From Cafeteria roenbergensis (taxonomy: Eukaryota > Sar > Bigyra > Bicosoecida > Cafeteriaceae), in the NCBI GenBank assembly GCA_008330645.1, contig VLTN01000012.1:1-64000 (forward strand): a DNA stretch of 64,000 nt, given 5' to 3'. Made by a program: the position numbers and the translations under genes. Below the pieces are notes generated by a model that worked only from the letters and a program-made list of their open reading frames with translations, ran no database searches and was not told the DNA's origin. Below are positions 10,489 to 18,913 of the stretch, piece after piece. How positions within the stretch are numbered: position 1 is the stretch's first letter; every line of letters starts with the position of its first letter.

Positions 10489-13400
10489 ATGGACCCTGCT
10501 GCTCGGGGAGCTGCACTCGCAGTCCCACTCCCAGATGGGCTCGAGTTGCGGGCGCGACCAGTTGCGCCACCTCCGCCGTCGCGTCCACAGGCTCCTGGCC
10601 GCGGGTCGTCGTCCGTCCCTCGCGTTGGGCCATCTGATGGGACCTTTCCCAAGCCGATGACCCCTCCCTCGTCCGTAAGGGGCGCGCCAGCGCTGCGTGT
10701 GCCGCCTGCAGCGGGAGGGGCGAGTCTTGAATCGGCGCCAGCATTTGCGGGGGCGGAAGGCTCCCCGGCGCCGTCTCGGGGCGACGCACCAGACGGAGCA
10801 CCAGAGCCAGCGGAAAGTGCGCGACGGCTCCTGGACGCGGGATCGCCACAAGTGGACGCGGCCGCTCCGGCTGGCGACGGCGCGGCTGGTCGAGCGCCAA
10901 GCTGGATGTTTGCGGCAATTTGCGCGTTGCAGGTGCTCGCCAACTTTGACAATGGCGTGCTGCCGTCCGTGCTCTCCTCGATCCAACTGGAGTTTTCTCT
11001 TGACTTTTCGGAGCTGGGCCTGCTGGGGGCCCTGGTGTACGTGGGGCTTGTGGCAAGTTGCCCGCTGTCAGGGTACTTGCTGACCAGGTGCGGCTCGCCC
11101 CGCCTCGTGCTCGTGGGCTCGGTGGCGCTCAACACGGGTGCTTTGCTCCTCTTTGCAGCTGCGCCGGCCCCCGAGTTCCTGCTCGTCGCGCGCGCGCTCA
11201 TCGGTCTCAGCCAAGCGCCAATCTTCATCTACGCGCCCGTGTGGGTGGACACATTCGCGCCTCCAGCCTACATGACGCTCTGGATCTCCCTGCTACAGGC
11301 CAACGTTGCCATTGGGATTATGCTCGGCTACGTCTTCGGCGGTGGCATCGTCGCTGGGGCGGGGGCGGCGGCGTGGAGAGTGCCGCTGTACGTGCAGGCT
11401 GGCTGCATGGCGCCGTTCGTTCTGTTTTATCTTCTTGTGCCTGACCAATATGTCTCGCTCGTCGGGGGCCTTGCCGAGCGCATCGCCAAGCTCGAGGAAG
11501 AGGCGCAAGCAGAGGAGGAGGCCGAGGAGGAGCAGGAGGAGGAGGCGGCACACGGAGCATCGTCCGGAGCGGCTCCAGGCGGTGAGTGGAGCTCAGGCCC
11601 ATCCGTCAGGCGAAAGCGGTCTGGCGCGTCGAGGCGCGCGCTGGTGGGCGCTGGAGCGGGACTGGGAACTCTGGCTGAGGCAGAGGAGGACGAGGACGAG
11701 GAGGAGGACGACGACAACGAGTCGCCAGGCGCGCCCAACGAAGCGGCGCGGGCGCCGGGGGTTGCCGGTGCTGGCGGCCGGCACGCGGCGCAGGAGGGCG
11801 CGCCTCGTCCGGGCCGCCCCCTCGGCCGCTCCGCCGGTGGCGCAGGGCGCCCCAGCCTCCCAACGGCCCGCACTGCGGTCGCAGCCGCGCGGAGCGCCGA
11901 CGCCCTGGGCGTGGGCGGGCTTTCAGCGCGAGAGGCCGGCAGCCCTGTGTGCGATCAGGCGGAGGGCGGGGGTGCTGACGGCGCGGGCGTGGGGGGGGAG
12001 CGCGGCCCGGTGGGCGAGGCCGGCATGCCAGCCCTGGCCGGCGGCGGTGACGACGAGATCTCGCTGCTGGAGGGCACGGCCGCGCTGCTGTGCAACCGCA
12101 TCTTCATGCTGCTCACGGTGGGGCTCACGGGGCTCTACTTCGTGGTGACCGGCATTCAGTTTTGGATCTCAGACTACTTGATCAAAGACATCGGCGCAGA
12201 CCCGGCCGCCGTCGTGGCCGGCTTTGCCGTCACCTCGCTGACCGCGCCCACGATGGGCGTGTTCTTCGGGGGCTGGCTGGTGGACCGTATGGGCGGCTAC
12301 AAGGACGACACCGGCCAGAGCGCGTTCGTGACGCTCAGAGTCTGCTGCCTCTTTGGAGTGGGCGCTGCTGTGGCTGCCATGCCGGCGGCCTTCCTGACGG
12401 ACTTCTGGGGAGTGCTCGTGTCCGTGTGGTTCGTGCTCTTCTTCGGGGGCGCGCTCCTCCCCGCAGTCACTGGCGTAGCCATCAGCGCTGTCCCAGCAGA
12501 GCTGCGCTCCGTCGGCAACGCCCTGTCGCTGCTGACGTACAACCTGTTTGGGTACGCGGCAGCGCCGTACGTGTGTGGCGTCATCGCAAGCTCCATCGGC
12601 ATCGCCTGGGGCTTCAGGGTCGTCATGTTCGCGTCCTTCGTCGCCCTCATGCCCGTCGCTGTCGCGTCGTGCGTGGCCCGCCCGAGCGCCTCGTATGCGT
12701 CTCCCGGCGGCGCCCAGGCGGGTGAGGAGGCCTTGGGCAGCTCTGACACCGACGACAACAGCGACGTCGCCTCGGACGGACCCGCCCCGCCGCCCGAGAG
12801 CGGTGCCCCTGAGGGCGGTGCTGCGGCAGCGGCGCGTCCTCCTGCAGAGCCGCGTGCGCCGCATGCGGGCTCGACGTCGCTCTCTGTGGACCTCACGGCC
12901 ATTGATGCGTCGGCGACCGGCCTTGGGCCCGCCGCGCCCACCCGGCCCCGCGCGCGGTCGCGCCGCGGCACCGTCACCGACGTGTTCGTCACTGCACTCG
13001 CCCACGTAATTGGCGTGCCCGACCCCGTGCAGCCCGACGCCGCGCCGCGCGAGGCGGGCGGCGCGTCGCACGCCCGCGTCGAGAGCTGGGAACAGGGACA
13101 CGCCCCGGCGCCCCAGCCCTCCGGCTCAGCCGCCAGCTCGGCAGCCGCCCCGGGCACGGGCCCCGGCGCGGGTGCGGGACACAGACCGGCCGCGCCCCGC
13201 CCTCACCTCCCGGCCGGTGGCCGCGACCGGTCCAGCACCGAGGGGCAGACGATCGACCAAGCGCCCCGCCACGCTCCTCGGCCGCGGCGCCTCTCAGCTC
13301 TGCACTTTGACGCGATCGCGCCCAGCAGGCCGACGGCTGATGCCGCCGCGAGCTGGCACCGCCGTGGCTCGGCCGCGCGCAGCTCTGCCGCCGGAAGCTC

Positions 13401-13896
13401 TGCTGGGTGGCGCTCGGGGCTCTCGGCGTACGTGCCCGGCGGCGCCGCTGCCTCGTTGCGCCGGTCGACAGGGCTGCCAGGGGCCAGTGGCTCGCTCGCC
13501 GGCGCCGCGGCGTCCGCGGCGGGCGAAGGGTCGCGCGGGTCTGTCGCGGGCGGTGCAGCGCGGCCCACGCGGCCGTCGATGAGGCCCCGCCGCGTGTCGG
13601 GCATGGTGGCGGTGCTTGGTGACATCAGCATGCACGCCACCCGCGGCAGAGCCGTCACCTCCTTCTTCCGGAACCGGCACATCTTCGAGGGCGTCGACGC
13701 CGCAGTGGCCATCGCGGGGGGGGGCTCGGGGCCCCGCGGCAGCCCGGAGGGGACGCCCGACCGCAGCGGCCTCGACCGGCGGGTCGGCGGCCCCGGGGGC
13801 CAAGCCTCAGGGGGCAGCGCACTGCCCGCCCGTGGCGACGGACCTGTTGCCGGCCCGCAGACGCATACGGCCCCTGACCCGGCGAACCAGGTGTGA
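10489..13896 (+). CDS. Spinster-like major facilitator superfamily transporter
   Basis: The frame encodes 1135 residues if the ATG at 10489 is used. The first 138 residues are low-complexity, so translation might instead start at the ATG at 10906. Residues about 140-330 hold the first membrane bundle (start SWMFAAICALQVLANFDNG) with a motif-A-like loop GYLLTRCGSPR. A cytoplasmic loop of about 200 residues with long Glu/Asp runs follows. The second bundle (residues about 535-735) includes GGWLVDRMGGYKDD and AISAVPAELRSVGNALS. This resembles Spinster (SPNS) lipid/lysophospholipid transporters, but the substrate cannot be read from sequence. The last about 400 residues are Ala/Pro/Gly/Ser-rich and look disordered. 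The stop codon lies inside the first unit of the downstream minisatellite. Confidence 0.8.
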   Translation: MDPAARGAALAVPLPDGLELRARPVAPPPPSRPQAPGRGSSSVPRVGPSDGTFPKPMTPPSSVRGAPALRVPPAAGGASLESAPAFAGAEGSPAPSRGDAPDGAPEPAESARRLLDAGSPQVDAAAPAGDGAAGRAPSWMFAAICALQVLANFDNGVLPSVLSSIQLEFSLDFSELGLLGALVYVGLVASCPLSGYLLTRCGSPRLVLVGSVALNTGALLLFAAAPAPEFLLVARALIGLSQAPIFIYAPVWVDTFAPPAYMTLWISLLQANVAIGIMLGYVFGGGIVAGAGAAAWRVPLYVQAGCMAPFVLFYLLVPDQYVSLVGGLAERIAKLEEEAQAEEEAEEEQEEEAAHGASSGAAPGGEWSSGPSVRRKRSGASRRALVGAGAGLGTLAEAEEDEDEEEDDDNESPGAPNEAARAPGVAGAGGRHAAQEGAPRPGRPLGRSAGGAGRPSLPTARTAVAAARSADALGVGGLSAREAGSPVCDQAEGGGADGAGVGGERGPVGEAGMPALAGGGDDEISLLEGTAALLCNRIFMLLTVGLTGLYFVVTGIQFWISDYLIKDIGADPAAVVAGFAVTSLTAPTMGVFFGGWLVDRMGGYKDDTGQSAFVTLRVCCLFGVGAAVAAMPAAFLTDFWGVLVSVWFVLFFGGALLPAVTGVAISAVPAELRSVGNALSLLTYNLFGYAAAPYVCGVIASSIGIAWGFRVVMFASFVALMPVAVASCVARPSASYASPGGAQAGEEALGSSDTDDNSDVASDGPAPPPESGAPEGGAAAAARPPAEPRAPHAGSTSLSVDLTAIDASATGLGPAAPTRPRARSRRGTVTDVFVTALAHVIGVPDPVQPDAAPREAGGASHARVESWEQGHAPAPQPSGSAASSAAAPGTGPGAGAGHRPAAPRPHLPAGGRDRSSTEGQTIDQAPRHAPRPRRLSALHFDAIAPSRPTADAAASWHRRGSAARSSAAGSSAGWRSGLSAYVPGGAAASLRRSTGLPGASGSLAGAAASAAGEGSRGSVAGGAARPTRPSMRPRRVSGMVAVLGDISMHATRGRAVTSFFRNRHIFEGVDAAVAIAGGGSGPRGSPEGTPDRSGLDRRVGGPGGQASGGSALPARGDGPVAGPQTHTAPDPANQV

Positions 13897-14240
13897 GGCC
13901 CGCAGCTCGTCACACGGCCCCTGACCCGGCGAACCAGGTGTGACGCCCGCAGCTCGTCGCCCGGCCCCTGACCCGGCGAACCAGGTGTGAGGCCCGCAGC
14001 TCGTCGCCCGGCCCCTGACCCGGCGAACCAGGTGTGAGGCCCGCAGCTCGTCGCCCGGCCCCTGACCCGGCGAACCAGGTGTGACGCCCGCAGACGCACA
14101 CGACCCCTGACCCGGCGAACCAGGTGTGACGCCCGCAGACGCACACGACCCCTGACCCGGCGAACCAGGTGTGACGCCCGCAGACGCACACGACCCCTGA
14201 CCCGGCGAACCAGGTGTGAGGCCCGCAGCTCGTCGCACGG
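13871..14240. repeat. Minisatellite of eight 47/45-bp units
   Basis: Eight tandem units begin at 13871, 13918, 13965, 14012, 14059, 14104, 14149 and 14194. Each starts CCCCTGACCCGGCGAACCAG. The first four are 47 bp and carry GCAGCTCGTC. The next three are 45 bp and carry GCAGACGCACACGA, the same spacer found just before the first unit. The last unit ends in the GCAGCTCGTC version. The array overlaps the last codons and stop of the MFS gene and fills much of the gap to the xylose isomerase gene. Confidence 0.95.
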
Positions 14241-14547
14241 CGGCTGCCTCGCGGGCCGGCACCGGGCGACCAGGCCGTGCTCCGCGCTGCGCTGCGCTCC
14301 GCGGGGCACCGTGCTCCGCGCTGCGCCGTCTGCCGCCCAGCGTGCTGCCGATCCGTGTATCGTGTGTGCGCGCGCGAGATTGAAACCTCGACTTTGCGCG
14401 GCACACCTGGGGCCACGCACGTCGCGACACTCGCGGGTCTGCGCAGCTGCCTTCTTCGTGCGTGGCCGCTTCGAATGGTCGCGAGGAATGGGCGCGCTGA
14501 GGCGCTGCCGGCCAGTCCCTGGCGGGCGCCACGCATGAAACGGCGGC

Positions 14548-16280
14548 CTACACGAACCGGGAGAGCTCCATCTCGTAGAGCTCCTGCTTGCCCGACGCGG
14601 TGCCTGCCTCGGCCGCGGGCCCCTCGAGCGCGATGCGCTCAAGGTCGTCGAGCGTCAGCTCCCCGGCCATGGCCCTGCGCCCAGCGTCGGTGTCCCAGCT
14701 CGCGTAGCGCTGCGCGCGAAGCGAGCTCATGGCGCCGTCCTCGCGCATGGCCGCGGCCGCCTTGAGGCCTCGCGCGAACGTGTCCATGGCCCCAATGTGA
14801 GCGATGAACAGGTCCGCGGGGTCGGTGGACTCACGGCGCACCTTGCAGTCGAAGTTGAGCCCTCCGGGCGCCAGCCCGCCCTGGGCCACGACGGCGTCCA
14901 TCGTGAGCGTGGCCTGGCGCACGTTGGAAGGGAACTGGTCCGTGTCCCAGCCCAGCAGCTCGTCGCCCGTGTTGGCGTCGATCGACCCGAGCATGCCCAG
15001 CTGGCTGGCCATGATGATGTCGTGCTCGTAGCTGTGCCCCGCAAGCGTCGTGTGGTTGGGCTCCACGTTGACCTTGAAGTGGTCTTGCAGGTCGTGCTGG
15101 TGCAAGAATCCAATGACAGTCTGCGCGTCGTAGTCGTACTGGTGCTTCATCGGCTCGCGCGGCTTGGGCTCGATCAGCAGCTGGTACTCTGCTCCGATGT
15201 CCTGCTTGTGCTTCACCACCATGCGCAGGAAGGCAGCGGCCTGCTCCAGCTCCTGCCGCGGCCGCGTGTTCAGGATGGTCTGGAAGCCTTCGCGCCCGCC
15301 CCAGAACACGTAGTTGCTGCCGCCCAGCTCGTGCGTCACGGTCATGGCCTTGCGCACCTGGGCGCCCGCCCGCGCAAACACCCCAAAGTCTGGGCTCGTC
15401 ATGCCTCCGTTCATGTACCGCGGGTGCGAAAAGAGGTTCGCAGTGCCCCAGAGGAGCTGCACCCCCGTCTCGGCCTGCTTGGCCGCCAGCACCTCCTGCA
15501 TGCGGTCAAAGTTGGCGTTGAACTCCGCAAGGTCTCGGCCCAGCGGAGTCACATCCACGTCGTGGAAGGTGTAAAAAGGCACCCCGAGCTTGACGAAAAA
15601 CTCAAACGCAGCGTCCACGCGGCGGGTCGCGTTCTCAATGGTCTCCGTCCCGTCGTCCCATGCCCGGGCGATGGTGGGCGACCCGAACGGGTCCGCTCCC
15701 GCCGCCCGAAACGAGTGCCACCAGCACACCGAGAACCGGCACCAGTCGGCCATGGTCTGCGCGTGTCCGGAGCAGCAGCGGGCCCGGGCAAGAGCAGCGC
15801 AGCGGGTCGGCTCGCGTTCGCGAGGCGTCGCGTGCGCCTCCCCCGCCTCCAGCACGTGCAGGGGGGAGGCAGACAGGCCAAGGCCACGGGTGAGACGGAG
15901 AGAGCACGCGCATTCTCCCGTTCGGGCTACCACGCAGCGCGGCCCGCGGGCCCTTGGGTGGCCATTGGTGCAGCCCGAGCGGGCAAGTGCAACCGCCGGC
16001 ATCACCGCCGGATCGGGCCGGCGAGAACCCTGCGCGCAATCCTCGCTCCCCCGGGCGGCCGCGCAGCCGTCAGAGTGCCCTGCCCCCCTACCGTGCTGAC
16101 CTTTCCCATCACCACCTGCGAGGCGTTGTAGTGCTTGAAGCTGAGAGGGTCTTTGCTGTCCGGCCCGGCAAACTTGATGGGGTGCACCGAAGGAAACCAC
16201 TCCGTGCCAGACGACAGCGCCCGAGCGCCCACAGCGGCCTGTGCGCCCCGGGAGCCGTGGAGAGCAGCACGCGAAATCAT
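14548..16280 (-). CDS. xylA: Xylose isomerase, two exons
   Basis: Interconverts D-xylose and D-xylulose (EC 5.3.1.5). Exon 1 is 16280-16101 and exon 2 is 15756-14548, both read on the minus strand. The 343-bp intron has a GTCAGC donor and a GCGCAG acceptor, phase 0, giving 462 residues. Exon 1 carries [16 protein letters not shown] and VVMGK. Exon 2 carries [14 protein letters not shown], the catalytic [10 protein letters not shown], and metal-site segments [37 protein letters not shown] and [10 protein letters not shown]. Everything expected of a working enzyme is present. The N-terminus [20 protein letters not shown] looks like a mitochondrial presequence; an in-frame upstream ATG at 16421 is less likely. 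It is head-to-head with xylulokinase. The enzyme is common in bacteria and patchy in eukaryotes. Confidence 0.93.
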
Positions 16281-16601
16281 CCTGTCGCGGCGGGGTGTGC
16301 CATCGGCCTCCGTGCGCCGGCGGCAAGGGCCTAGGACTGCGTCGTGCCGGCTCTGCAGCGCCGGCAACTGTTGCGTCGACGGCGAGTCCGCTCGACCCCC
16401 CTCACCCCGCGAACCGGCCACGGGGCCGGGGGCACCACCGCGCCAGCTCGCTTCCGATCCAGCCAGGCTGACGCCGGATTGCCGCGCTCAGGTCTGCTTC
16501 TCTGCGGCCCTTCCGGCCGCCCCGCCTCGCGCGCCAGCCCTCGCGCAAGCGGCGGACAGGAGCATCCACCGCGCACGCACTCGCGCCGCCGTCGCAGCTG
16601 C
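16281..16601. promoter_or_regulatory. Shared divergent promoter region of the xylose genes
   Basis: This 321-bp interval separates the preferred starts of xylose isomerase (minus) and xylulokinase (plus). If xylulokinase starts at 16344 it shrinks to 63 bp. Both genes must be driven from here, so co-regulation is plausible. No TATA-like element or known operator was recognised. Confidence 0.45.
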
Positions 16602-18542
16602 ATGCTGCGCGCACGGGCCCGAGTGATGCGCGTGCCGGCCGCCCCGGGCCGCTGGTCTTCCAACTCGGCGGCGGCCGCCTCGGCGTCGCCGCTGTTTCTG
16701 GGTCTGGATTGCAGCACCCAGGGGCTCAAGGCCGTTGCCGTGACGGACGACCTCACCGTCGAGCACGCCTGCGGCATCAACTTTGACGAGGCGCTTCCGG
16801 CGTTCGGCACACGCGGGGGCGTGCTGGCGAGCGGCGACGGGAGCGGCGTGGTGCGCCAGCCGGTGTGCATGTTCGCTGCCGGGCTGGAGCTGCTGCTCGA
16901 CCGCATGCAGGAGGAGGGGTTTGACTTTTCCAGGGTGGCGGCCGTGTCCGGCTCGGGGCAGCAGCACGGATCGGTGTATCTTTCTTCCGACGCCTCGGGC
17001 GTGCTGGGCGGTGAGGTCGCCAGCGGCACCGCTCCATTGGCTGAGGCGGTGGAGGCCGCCCTGGCAGAGCCGCTCTGCCCCGTGTGGATGGACAGCTCTA
17101 CCGGCCGCGAGTGCGGCGCCATGACCCGCGCCATGGGCGCGGAGGCGCTCGCCCGCGTGACGGGCAGCCGGGCGTACGAGCGGTTCACAGGGCCGCAGAT
17201 TGCCCGAATGGCGCGGATGCGGGCGGGCGCCGTGCCGGGGTGGGGCGGGGTGTCTCTCATCAGCAGCTTCCTGGCGTCCCTGGTGCTGGGGGGGCGCGCC
17301 CCCGCCGATCTCAGCGACGCTAGCGGCATGAACCTGCTGGGACTCGGCAGCCGCGGCTGGGACGACAGCTGCCTGCGCGCCTGCGCTGCGGCCAGCGAGG
17401 GGGCCCTGTCGGCAGAGCGGCTGCGCGAGCTGCTGGGCGACCCGGTCCCGTCCTGGAGCTGCCTGGGCACCGTGTCCTCCCGCCTGCGCCGGCGCTACGG
17501 CCTGCCGTCGGGCTGCGCCGCCGTGGCGTGGTCGGGCGATAACCCCTGCAGCTTGGCTGGCCTGCGGCTGGACCGGCCGGGCGACGTCGCGGTATCGCTC
17601 GGCACTTCGGACACCGTCATCGGGACGATGGAGGACGCGTCCGGCTCTGCCGACGGTGGCGTCTCTGCCAGTGATGGCGGGTCTGCCGGTGCTGACGGCT
17701 CTGCCAGTGATGGCGGGTCTGCCAGTGATGGCGGGTCTGCCAGTGATGGCGGGTCTGCCAGTGATGGCGGGTCTGCCGGTCCGCCAGCGTTGGACGGGCA
17801 CGTGTTTGCTTCACCGACTGTTCCTGGCGGCTTCATGGCCCTGCTGTGCTTCAAAAACGGCTCGCTCGCTCGTGAGCGAGTGAGGGACGCAGCCTTCGCA
17901 GCCGCTGGCGGCAGCGCCGATGCCACCGCGGAGGATAGGTGGGCCTTCTTCGAAGAGGCTCTGCTTAGTGGCTCGGAGGACGAAGTGGGGGCGCTCCTTG
18001 CGCGCGCGATCGACCAACCGGAAATCACGCCCGACCTGCCCGCCGGCGACGTCCTGTTGTCAGCTGGCGGTGAGGCGCTCCTCCCCGCCGGCTCCGACCT
18101 GAGCGCGTGGATGACTTCGGCGGACCGTGCGGCAGCCGTGCTGCGAGCTGCTGTCGAGTGCCAAGTGATGTCCATGAGACTGGCTGCTGAGGCGAGGGGC
18201 TTGCGGCCGGAGGGGGCGCTGCTGGTGACAGGCGGCGGCTCGCGCAGCGGCGCCCTGCTGCAGCTGCTGGCCGACGTCTTTGATGTTCCCGTGATGGTGG
18301 GAGAGACCCCGGACTCGGCCGCGCTGGGCGCCGCGTTCCGAGCCAAGCACGCTGTCATGTGCGAGGCAGCCGGAGGGCACGTGCCCTTCGGGGACATCGG
18401 GCCGCGGCCCGCCCACCGCACGGCAGCGCGGCCCCGGCCGGGGCACGCCAAGGCGTTTGCGGCGCGGCTGCCGGCTCTGCAGGCGTGCCACGACCGCATC
18501 AGGGCTGGCACTGCGCACGCCGGCGCCGCGGGGACCGTGTAG
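16602..18542 (+). CDS. xylB: Xylulokinase (FGGY family)
   Basis: Phosphorylates D-xylulose to D-xylulose 5-phosphate (EC 2.7.1.17) for the pentose phosphate pathway. FGGY motifs appear in order: LGLDCSTQGLKAV near the start, SGSGQQHGSVYL, PVWMDSSTGREC, AVSLGTSDTVIGTM, and TGGGSRSGALLQLLADVFDVPV near the end. The ATG at 16602 (MLRARARVMRVPA) gives 646 residues and an arginine-rich presequence-like start. An ATG at 16344 would give 732. A Ser/Asp/Gly-rich insertion between TMED and HVFASP is encoded by 18-bp tandem repeats. The gene is unbroken and head-to-head with xylose isomerase, so the two consecutive steps are encoded together. Confidence 0.93.
   Translation: MLRARARVMRVPAAPGRWSSNSAAAASASPLFLGLDCSTQGLKAVAVTDDLTVEHACGINFDEALPAFGTRGGVLASGDGSGVVRQPVCMFAAGLELLLDRMQEEGFDFSRVAAVSGSGQQHGSVYLSSDASGVLGGEVASGTAPLAEAVEAALAEPLCPVWMDSSTGRECGAMTRAMGAEALARVTGSRAYERFTGPQIARMARMRAGAVPGWGGVSLISSFLASLVLGGRAPADLSDASGMNLLGLGSRGWDDSCLRACAAASEGALSAERLRELLGDPVPSWSCLGTVSSRLRRRYGLPSGCAAVAWSGDNPCSLAGLRLDRPGDVAVSLGTSDTVIGTMEDASGSADGGVSASDGGSAGADGSASDGGSASDGGSASDGGSASDGGSAGPPALDGHVFASPTVPGGFMALLCFKNGSLARERVRDAAFAAAGGSADATAEDRWAFFEEALLSGSEDEVGALLARAIDQPEITPDLPAGDVLLSAGGEALLPAGSDLSAWMTSADRAAAVLRAAVECQVMSMRLAAEARGLRPEGALLVTGGGSRSGALLQLLADVFDVPVMVGETPDSAALGAAFRAKHAVMCEAAGGHVPFGDIGPRPAHRTAARPRPGHAKAFAARLPALQACHDRIRAGTAHAGAAGTV
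17640..17790 (+). repeat. 18-bp coding tandem repeat in xylulokinase
   Basis: Repeats of TCTGCCAGTGATGGCGGG and close variants encode tandem GSASDG hexapeptides. They lie between the phosphate-binding LGTSDTVIG segment and the conserved HVFASPTVPGG segment. Four units are perfect; the flanking ones are diverged. The insertion keeps the frame. Confidence 0.9.
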
Positions 18543-18913
18543 CCTGGCTACGGGCCTGGGAACGTGCGAGCGAGTGGCTGGGCGAGAGGCGTGCGGCCGC
18601 GTGCCTACGCGCTCTAGACCGCGGCCGCGCAATCCCATTACTCACTGGGCGCGGGCCTGCCGCTGCGCTGGTGGGCGTTAGCGGCCGGGTGCGTGTGTGT
18701 TGCTTGGCACCTGACGTCGCCGCAGCTCTCACGCATGTGTGTTGCTTGGCACCTGACGTCGCCGCAGCTCTCACGCATAAACCAGAACGCACGAAGAAAA
18801 ATTATGCAGCGGCCGCGCCAGGACCGGCCGGGAGGCGGCGGCACCCGCCCGCCTGCGGAGCCCTCGGCTGGCGTGTGACTGCGTCATCCGCAGTCATCCG
18901 TCGCTGCCCGGCC
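18543..18913. other. Convergent gap with a 42-bp direct repeat
   Basis: This lies between the 3' ends of xylulokinase and the VHS-GAT gene. It holds two exact tandem copies of a 42-bp unit at 18694-18735 and 18736-18777, each containing CCTGACGTCGCC. An AT-rich AAACCAGAACGCACGAAGAAAAATTATG stretch follows. Nothing coding is seen. Confidence 0.6.

Noticed and set aside
13871-14240. CRISPR-like array
   Set aside because: Units are directly tandem with no unique spacers, and the genome is eukaryotic. It is a minisatellite.
13203-14642. Minus-strand frame with HLVRRVRGR repeats
   Set aside because: The peptide repeats are the translation of the 47/45-bp minisatellite and of antisense MFS sequence, not a gene.
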